A DNA stretch of 64,000 nt, from NCBI RefSeq assembly GCF_020639365.1, contig NZ_JAINUL010000001.1, positions 2,183,951-2,247,950 on the forward strand, in the 5' to 3' direction. The first letter of the stretch is position 1. Each line of letters opens with the position of its first letter. Both the position numbers and the translations under genes were made by a program. The notes beneath the pieces were generated by a model that did not search any database, was not told where the DNA came from, and saw only the letters and a list, made by a program, of their open reading frames with translations. This document shows positions 58,909 to 64,000 of the stretch, piece by piece. Source of the stretch: Streptomyces flavotricini. Its GTDB lineage: Bacteria; Actinomycetota; Actinomycetes; Streptomycetales; Streptomycetaceae.

Positions 58909-59889
58909 CTCCGGGGCGGCCGGGACGTCGGGCTCCGGGGCGGCCGGCACCTGCGGCTCGGGCGGGGCGAAGCGGGCGCGGCCGAGCGTTCCGGTGCGGG
59001 ACCGGCGCAGGGCCCGGGGCTCCGGGCGGGGCTCGGCGCGGGAGTCGGAGCGGGAGTCGGGATGCGGCTCGGCGCGGGAGTCGGGGTGCGGCTCGGCGTG
59101 GGCGAAGCGGGCGCCGCGGGGCGCGGGGGCCGCATCCGGGTGGGCGGGCGGCGGGGTGAAGGGGGCGGGGGCCACGGCCGCCGCACCCGCGTACCGGGCT
59201 CCGCCGGCCCGCCGCGCACCGCGCAGCCACCGGCCCTCGGCCCGCCCCACGGGCGGCTCGGTCCGCTCCTCCCCCGCCTCCCGCTGCCGCGGCGCCCCGG
59301 ACACCGCCCCGCCCTCCTGCGCCCCGGCCCACTCCCCGGCCGGCGGCTCGGCCCCGGCGGGGCCGGCGGACCACCCCGGCTCGGGCGGGGTGTCCAGGTC
59401 CCCGAGGCGGGACACGAGGTCTTCGTGGCGGGAAGCCGCCCTGGCGGTGTCGTCCTGGGTCCAGGCCAGTTCCCGGGTCAGGGCCTCCGCCTCCGCCGGG
59501 CCCGGGGCCGAGCCCAGCCGGGCCGCCAGCGCGCGGGTCGCCGCCTCCGAGACGGAGCGCTGGTCGGCGGCCGCCGCCAGCAGGGTCCGGAGCTCCTGCG
59601 CCCCGCCCGGCAGCCGGTCCCACACCGCGACCGCCGCGGCCCGCAGCCGGGCCGCGTGCTCCCTCTCCCGCGCCGCGAACTCCGCACCCCGGGCCCCCGC
59701 GAGATCCCCGAGCAGCGACTCCACCACGTCCCACGGCGGCATCGCGGCGCCGTCCAGGCAGGCCCGCAGGCCCTCCGGATCCCGGCGCAGGAACTCCCCG
59801 TACCAGCCCGTCCCCGGATCGAGTCTCTGCGTCAGCCCGCGTAAATAGGAAGAGAGTTGAGCGATCGCCTGCGAAGTCGCGGTCTCCAT
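58889..59889 (-). pseudogene. 5' fragment of the interrupted resident gene
   Basis: From ATG 59889 the frame reads METATSQAIAQLSSYLRGL, WYGEFLRRDPEGLRACLDGA and MPPWDVVESLLGDLAGARG, a helical N-terminal domain, then a long Ala/Pro/Arg/Ser/Asp-rich region with short repeats (DSRAEPHPDSRAEPHPDSR-like, and PDVPAAPE steps), and reaches the repeat at PDVRAAA. The frame then runs on by chance through the insert without a stop. Its missing C-terminal solenoid is at 19349-19915. The intact protein is of unknown function and has homologues across Streptomyces, judging by the style of its N-terminus. It is likely inactive here. Confidence 0.78.
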
Positions 59890-59934
59890 GCCCGCATTGG
59901 ACCCCACCGGTGTTACGGGCGGGCTACGGGAATC

Positions 59935-60315
59935 TCAAAGCTTGACGGCGATCGCGGTGTGCGGGCGCTTCCCCCGGCGCACCAGGGCGGCCGGTACGTC
60001 CACGGCCCAGAACTGCCAGGTGTACTTCCGCGACATCAGCTTCCGCACCCTCGCCAGCCCCGCCTCGTCCAGCAGCCGCGCCTCGCCCTCCAGCACCTGC
60101 GCCCCTTCGGCGACCCGCCCCCGCACGTCGCAGGCGCTGACCTCGACCCGCCCGTTGTTGCGGATCCGCTTCACCTTCCAGGAGTCGCTGCGCGTCCACA
60201 CGTACAGCTCACCCCCGTCGGCAACCGCCCAGACCGGCGTCGCGACGGGGGTGCCGTCCTTGCGGAAGGTGGTGAGGCTGACGTACTTGCCCTGGTTCAG
60301 CTCGTCGAGAGTCAT
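59935..60315 (-). CDS. PPOX-class F420-dependent oxidoreductase (126 aa)
   Basis: A split-beta-barrel flavin/F420 protein of the pyridoxamine-phosphate-oxidase-like family: MTLDELNQGKYVSLTTFRKD, GTPVATPVWAVADGGELYVW, TRSDSWKVKRIRNNGRVEVS and ACDVRGRVAEG. The length is usual for this short group in actinobacteria, which reduce diverse compounds with F420H2 or bind haem degradation products. The substrate is unknown. It starts at ATG 60315 and appears monocistronic; its end is 45 bases from the interrupted resident gene. Confidence 0.9.
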   Translation of the reverse strand: MTLDELNQGKYVSLTTFRKDGTPVATPVWAVADGGELYVWTRSDSWKVKRIRNNGRVEVSACDVRGRVAEGAQVLEGEARLLDEAGLARVRKLMSRKYTWQFWAVDVPAALVRRGKRPHTAIAVKL

Positions 60316-60324
60316 CCCCGGAGC

Positions 60325-60480
60325 CTACGACGACCCCCGGGGCGCGGTAGGCCGCGGACCCGGATCCCGGGCAGAGGCCCGCCCGTCCGGCGCCGCACAC
60401 GCCGCGAGCAGCAGACCGGTCGCGAGCAGGGCGCCGAGGAGCGCGAAACCGAGTCTTTGGGAAGCGTTCGAGGTCGACAC
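60325..60480 (-). CDS. Small predicted lipoprotein (51 aa)
   Basis: A short frame starting at GTG 60480 reads VSTSNASQRLGFALLGALLA, continues hydrophobic (TGLLLAAC) and has a lipobox Leu-Ala-Ala-Cys at residue 28, followed by an Ala/Pro/Asp/Arg tail ending in PRGSS. This is a complete lipoprotein signal peptide with a tail of about 23 residues. GAAGGC lies too close upstream to be a good ribosome site and GGGGC is farther. It sits between the XRE regulator and the PPOX gene. It could be a true small lipoprotein or a chance frame. Confidence 0.45.
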   Translation of the reverse strand: MSTSNASQRLGFALLGALLATGLLLAACAAPDGRASARDPGPRPTAPRGSS

Positions 60481-60606
60481 GCCTTCACGCCTGCCCCGCT
60501 CCCGGCCGCCCCCACCGCCGATTGGGCCGTTCGGCCCGCCGGCCCCGCCCGAAAGAAACCGCAGGTCCGCGGCTCCGACAGGGGCTCGGGCGGCCCCGCC
60601 GGAGCC

Positions 60607-60858
60607 TCAGGCCGGCACGAACGCGCAGCGGCGCAGCACATCGTCCAGGGACAGTCCGAGCACCTCGGTGAGGGCGGCCACCGTGAAGAAGGCCGGCGTG
60701 GGCGCGCGGCCGGTCTCGATCTTGCGGAGGGTTTCGGCGGACAGCCCGGCGCTCGCCGCGACCTCGACCATGCTGCGACCGCCGCGGGCTTCGCGCAGCA
60801 GCGCGCCGAGCCGCTCGCCGCGCTCGCGCTCTTCGGGGGTGAGGGGGGTACGGACCAT
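60607..60858 (-). CDS. XRE-family transcriptional regulator (83 aa)
   Basis: A compact Cro/CI-type DNA-binding protein: ARGGRSMVEVAASAGLSAET is helix 2-turn-helix 3, followed by LRKIETGRAPTPAFFTVAAL and the end LGLSLDDVLRRCAFVPA. It has no effector domain. It is divergent from the methionine aminopeptidase gene across a 64-base region with a strong inverted repeat, so it probably represses itself and that gene. The ATG is at 60858. Confidence 0.9.
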   Translation of the reverse strand: MVRTPLTPEERERGERLGALLREARGGRSMVEVAASAGLSAETLRKIETGRAPTPAFFTVAALTEVLGLSLDDVLRRCAFVPA

Positions 60859-60922
60859 GGCCTCATCCTACCCCCTCCCCCAATAACTATCCCGTTAAAG
60901 TTATACCGGTATAGTTATTGGC
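60859..60922. promoter_or_regulatory. Divergent promoter/operator between XRE regulator and map
   Basis: ccaataactat (60880-60890) and its mirror atagttattgg (60911-60921) flank 20 bases that include a further palindrome tataccggtata (60902-60913) and gttaaag. TATAGT at 60910-60915 ends seven bases before the ATG of map, the spacing of a leaderless promoter. This AT-rich island in very GC-rich DNA is a likely XRE operator. Confidence 0.7.
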
Positions 60923-61690
60923 ATGGTGGAACTGAAGACAGAAGAGTCGATCAGCGCGATGCGGGCCCCCGGCCGGGTCGTCGCCCAAGCCCTGGCCGCC
61001 GCGCGGGAGGCGGCGGCCGTCGGGGTGTCACTGCTGGACCTGGACCGGGCGGCCCGCGCGGTACTGGCCGGGGCGGGCGCGAGCTCGCCGTTCCTCGGCT
61101 ACCGGCCGCACTTCGCGCCCGTGCCCTTCCCCGGGGTCGTCTGCGCCTCGGTCAACGACGCGATCGTGCACGGCATCCCCGATGACTACCGGCTCCGCGA
61201 CGGAGACCTGGTCAGCATCGACTGCGGGGCCGAGCTGGGCGGCTGGGTCGGGGACGCGGCGGTCAGCTTCACCGTCGGCCGGCCCCGCCCCGCCGATCTG
61301 CGGCTGATCGAGACGGCCGAGGCGGCCCTCGCGGCCGGCATCGCCGCCGCGCGGCCCGGCAACCGGATCGGCGACATCGCGCACGCCATCGGCACGGTCT
61401 GCCGCACCGCCGGGTACGGGATCATGGAGGACTTCGGCGGCCACGGCGTGGGCCGCACCATGCACGAGGACCCGGGCGTGCCCAATGAGGGCCGGCCGGG
61501 GCGCGGCATGCAGCTGCGCCCCGGCATGGTCCTCGCGATCGAGCCGATGCTGATCGCGGGCGGTACGGACGAGTACCGGTGCGACGGGGACGGCTGGACC
61601 CTGCGGACCCTCGACGGCAGCCGCGCCGCGCACGTGGAGCACACGGTCGCGATCACCGCCGACGGCCCGAGGATCCTCACCGCCCCCTGA
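60923..61690 (+). CDS. map: Type I methionine aminopeptidase (255 aa)
   Basis: It removes N-terminal Met from nascent proteins. The five metal ligands are in place: Asp100 (VSIDCGAEL), Asp111 (VGDAAVSF), His174 (FGGHGVGRTMHEDP), Glu207 (AIEPMLIAG) and Glu239 (HVEHTVAI). It has the basic type I length without an N-terminal extension. Control by its own XRE regulator and a leaderless promoter are unusual for a housekeeping map, so it is probably a second, conditionally expressed copy rather than the one linked to ribosomal-protein genes. Confidence 0.93.
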   Translation: MVELKTEESISAMRAPGRVVAQALAAAREAAAVGVSLLDLDRAARAVLAGAGASSPFLGYRPHFAPVPFPGVVCASVNDAIVHGIPDDYRLRDGDLVSIDCGAELGGWVGDAAVSFTVGRPRPADLRLIETAEAALAAGIAAARPGNRIGDIAHAIGTVCRTAGYGIMEDFGGHGVGRTMHEDPGVPNEGRPGRGMQLRPGMVLAIEPMLIAGGTDEYRCDGDGWTLRTLDGSRAAHVEHTVAITADGPRILTAP

Positions 61691-61710
61691 ACATCGGGAG
61701 CGGACGTTCC

Positions 61711-63525
61711 CTACGGCTTCCCGTGCGGGTGGACCACCATGGCCGAGCCCCCGCCCCGCCGGGTCGTCTCCGCCGCGGCCAGCCAGCGCCCGTCCGGGAG
61801 CCGCTGGACCCCGGTCGCCGCGCCGATCTCCGGGTTCTGCCGGAAGCCCTGGCCCAGCGCCTCCAGTTGACCGCGCAGCGGGCTGTTCCACAGGCCCGGC
61901 TCCAGCTCGGTGGTGGTCTGGTTGCGCTGGCTGGCGCGCGGCGCCGCGATGGCGTCGACCAGCGGCAGCCCCCGGTCCAGGTGCCCGATCAGGGTCTGCA
62001 GGACGGTGGTGATGATGGTGGCGCCGCCCGGGGAACCCACCGCGAGCACCGGGCGCCCGTGCTCCAGCACGATGGTCGGGGACATGGACGAGCGCGGCCG
62101 CTTGCCGGGGCCGGGCAGGTTCGGGTCCGGGACCCCGGGGGCCGCCGGTGCGAAGGAGAAGTCGGTCAGCTCGTTGTTGAGGAGGAACCCGCGGCCCGGG
62201 ACGGTGATCGCGCTGCCGCCGGTGGACTCGATGGTCAGGGTGTAGGAGACGACGTTGCCCCAGCGGTCGGCGACCGTCAGGTGCGTGGTGTTCTCGCCCT
62301 CGTACGTGGTGGGTGCGGCCTGCCCGGCGCCGCCGCAGGCCGCCGGGTGGCGCGGGTCCCCGGGGGCCAGCGGGCTGGTCAGCGTACGGTCTGGGGAGAT
62401 CAGGCAGCCGCGCGAGTCGGCGAACCGCTGCGAGAGCAGTTCCCGCGTGGGGACGTTCTCGGCGGCCGGGTCGCCGACCCAGCGGCCGCGGTCGGCGAAG
62501 GAGATCCGCGAGGCCTCGATGAACCGGTGGAGGTACTGGGTCTCGGACAGCTTCGACAGGTCGGTGCGCTCCAGGATGTTGAGCGCCTCGCCGACGGTGG
62601 TGCCGCCCGAGGAGGAGGGCGCCATGCCGTACACGTCGAGGCCGCGGTAGCCCACTTCGGTCGGGGCCTGGCGCTTGGCCCCGTACGCGCGCAGGTCGCC
62701 GGTGGTCAGGTCGCCGGAGCGGACGATCCGGGTGGCGGCCGGGTCCACGGGGGGCTTGCGGACGGCCCGGACGACGTCCTCGCCGATCGGGCCCCGGTAG
62801 AGCGCGCCGGTGCCCTTGCGGCCCAGCTCGGCGTAGGTGGCCGCCAGGTCGGGGTTCTTGAAGGTGGAACCGACGACCGGCAGGGCCCCGCCCGGCAGGA
62901 ACAGCTTCGCGGTGTCCGGGAAGTCCTTGAACCGGTCCTGGTTGAGCTCCGTCTGCGCCCGGAACGTCGGGTCGACGGTGAACCCGTCGCGGGCCAGCTT
63001 CTCGGCGGGCTTGAGCATCTGGCCGAGCGACCGGGTGCCCCAGGCGTCCAGCGCGCTCTTCCAGGTGGCCGGGGTGCCGGGGACGCCGACGCTGCGGCCG
63101 CTGGTCTGGCCCTGCTCGAAGGGGATGGGGACGCCGTTCTCCTGGAACAGGGTTTCCGTCGCCGTCGCGGGCGCGGTCTCGCGGCCGTCGATGGTCTGCA
63201 CCCGGCGCGACCCGGCGTCGTAGTAGACGAAGTAGCCGCCCCCGCCGATGCCGGCCGAGTACGGCTCGGTCACCCCGAGCGCGGCGGCCGTCGCGACGGC
63301 GGCGTCCACGGCGTTGCCCCCGGAGCGCAGCACCGCGATGCCGACGGCCGAGGCGTCGGCGTCGACACTGGCGACGGCCCCTCCGTACCCGGCGGCGACC
63401 GGAACCTTGGCCGGAGTGCCCGGGCTACCGCCGGACGCCGCTGACGGCGGGGCTGCCGCGCCGGTGGACACCAGCGCTCCGGTGAGGGCGACGAGCACTA
63501 ACTGACGTGTGGCGGAGCGACGCAT
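61711..63525 (-). CDS. ggt: Gamma-glutamyltransferase, secreted (604 aa)
   Basis: An N-terminal-nucleophile hydrolase that cleaves gamma-glutamyl bonds such as in glutathione-like thiols and transfers the Glu. Features: signal peptide RRSATRQLVLVALTGALVS at the N-terminus; large subunit ASAVGIAVLRSGGNAVDAAV and EPYSAGIGGGGYFVYYD; autocleavage and catalytic Thr413 in GENTTHLTVADRWGN; small-subunit Gly-Gly SPGGATIITT. ATG 63525 follows GGAGG by 6 bases and starts with the charged MRRSATRQ n-region; a longer frame exists upstream. It is convergent with map, the two being 20 bases apart. Confidence 0.95.
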   Translation of the reverse strand: MRRSATRQLVLVALTGALVSTGAAAPPSAASGGSPGTPAKVPVAAGYGGAVASVDADASAVGIAVLRSGGNAVDAAVATAAALGVTEPYSAGIGGGGYFVYYDAGSRRVQTIDGRETAPATATETLFQENGVPIPFEQGQTSGRSVGVPGTPATWKSALDAWGTRSLGQMLKPAEKLARDGFTVDPTFRAQTELNQDRFKDFPDTAKLFLPGGALPVVGSTFKNPDLAATYAELGRKGTGALYRGPIGEDVVRAVRKPPVDPAATRIVRSGDLTTGDLRAYGAKRQAPTEVGYRGLDVYGMAPSSSGGTTVGEALNILERTDLSKLSETQYLHRFIEASRISFADRGRWVGDPAAENVPTRELLSQRFADSRGCLISPDRTLTSPLAPGDPRHPAACGGAGQAAPTTYEGENTTHLTVADRWGNVVSYTLTIESTGGSAITVPGRGFLLNNELTDFSFAPAAPGVPDPNLPGPGKRPRSSMSPTIVLEHGRPVLAVGSPGGATIITTVLQTLIGHLDRGLPLVDAIAAPRASQRNQTTTELEPGLWNSPLRGQLEALGQGFRQNPEIGAATGVQRLPDGRWLAAAETTRRGGGSAMVVHPHGKP

Positions 63526-63646
63526 CCGAACCTCCAGTCGACGGCCTGTCGCACCCCACCGGACAGGCCTGAACCCTGAACTCGGCACTGTAACTTCACC
63601 GCACCCCCCGCGTCAGGAAGACCACGTGCGGGCTAGCATCCGGCGC
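63526..63646. promoter_or_regulatory. Divergent region between ggt and the last gene
   Basis: 121 bases hold the ggt ribosome site (GGAGG) on one strand and the promoter of the plus-strand gene on the other. TAGCAT at 63634-63639 is a plausible -10 close to the ATG at 63647. No repeat or operator stands out. Confidence 0.45.
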
Positions 63647-64000
63647 ATGAACGACGACGTGCGCAACATCGTGCTCGGGGTGGTGGCCACCGCGATCAGC
63701 GGCGGCTTCGGCTGGTTCTCCCGGACCTATCTGTGGCGCCGTACGCTGCGCCGCAAGCAGGCCTTCTTCGGGCTGCCCACCGGCTCCGACTGCCTGTTCG
63801 TGGTCAACCGGCAGATGGGCGGCACGGAAGGGTCGGTGCACCGCAACGACGCTTTCGCACTGCTGGAGATATCCGCCCTGATCAAGGACTGCGGGGCCAA
63901 TCTCCAGATCGTCTCCCACGACTCCGTCCGCCAGGGCTTCGGCGAGCGTGCCGAGTTCTGCGTGGGCGGGCCGGTGTCCAACGCGCGGACGGCGGCGCAC
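63647..64000 (+). CDS. Membrane-anchored protein of unknown function, 5' part
   Basis: Begins at ATG 63647 and is open to the window edge (118 codons). The N-terminus MNDDVRNIVLGVVATAISGG followed by FGWFSRTYLWRRTLRRKQ is a signal anchor with a strongly basic cytoplasmic border. A conserved-looking cytoplasmic domain starts after it: FFGLPTGSDCLFVVNRQMGG, HRNDAFALLEISALIKDCGA and IVSHDSVRQGFGERAEFCVG. It looks like a widely conserved actinobacterial protein, not identified further. Confidence 0.8.
   Translation, partial: MNDDVRNIVLGVVATAISGGFGWFSRTYLWRRTLRRKQAFFGLPTGSDCLFVVNRQMGGTEGSVHRNDAFALLEISALIKDCGANLQIVSHDSVRQGFGERAEFCVGGPVSNARTAAH

Noticed and set aside
59020..59110. Repeated gcgggagtcgggatgcggctcggc-like units, looked at as a possible CRISPR or satellite array
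   Set aside because: Units are short, contiguous and in frame, coding Asp-Ser-Arg-Ala-Glu-Pro repeats in a disordered part of the resident protein. There are no spacers.
57385..59907. Continuous minus-strand frame joining the resident gene's 5' part to the 193-aa protein
   Set aside because: The middle is antisense to the GNAT gene and reads as low complexity. The 193-aa protein has its own natural start. The frame continuity is chance.

Overview
The window is high-GC DNA with actinobacterial gene style: GTG and TTG starts, ATGA/GTGA stop-start overlaps, F420-linked enzymes, and a cytoplasmic-type contractile injection system. A Streptomyces or a close relative is the best reading. No rRNA, tRNA or CRISPR array was seen.

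Layout. 1-6.1 kb: end of a contractile injection system (CIS) operon on the minus strand (Pvc16/DUF4255-type protein, an unknown protein, sheath, tube, second sheath, start of another tube-like gene), with a divergent Cys-rich coiled-coil gene (6.2-7.1 kb). 7.2-8.1 kb: a 5'-deleted LysR gene abutting the last ~34 codons of an opposite-strand gene, a deletion scar. 8.1-13.0 kb: recQ, a macro-domain protein, an FAD oxidoreductase and a HisN-type phosphatase. 13.1-19.2 kb: a reductive pyrimidine/hydantoin catabolism operon (beta-ureidopropionase, class III aminotransferase, dihydropyrimidinase, F420/LLM oxidoreductase, NCS1 permease) behind a nested inverted repeat.

19.9-58.9 kb is the main discovery. 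About 39 kb of biosynthetic DNA sits inside a resident gene. The resident gene's 3' part lies at 19349-19915 and its 5' part at 58889-59889, both on the minus strand. Both broken ends carry the same 20-bp sequence in the same codon phase, so excision between the repeats would restore one open frame of about 516 codons. The insert's left edge cuts cysD after codon 51, inside its SGGKDS loop.

The insert encodes a lipopeptide-type NRPS pathway. It has FAAL-ACP-C-A-T (Gly-like code), C-A-T (Asn-like), C-A-T (Ser-like), an A-less C-T didomain, a free-standing A domain and a fifth C-A-T with an unfamiliar code. It also has an amino-group carrier protein set (LysW, LysY, LysZ and an M20 hydrolase), a BtrH-like acyltransferase, two acyl-CoA dehydrogenases, two neighbouring TDO-superfamily haem proteins, an MFS exporter, a membrane-anchored penicillin-acylase-family hydrolase, a GT2 glycosyltransferase, a sulfotransferase and APS kinase. 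Inferred logic: a fatty acid is activated and desaturated, a peptide containing a carrier-made amino acid is built, the product is sulfated and possibly glycosylated, and the acyl chain is removed on export. No thioesterase, MbtH protein, LysX ligase or pathway regulator was seen. Two TnpB (IS200/IS605-type) genes lie inside: one with a roughly 70-residue internal deletion, the other inserted between lysW and lysY.

59.9-64 kb returns to resident genes: an F420-type PPOX protein, a small lipoprotein, an XRE regulator divergent from a second-type methionine aminopeptidase across an inverted-repeat operator, gamma-glutamyltransferase, and a partial membrane protein at the end.
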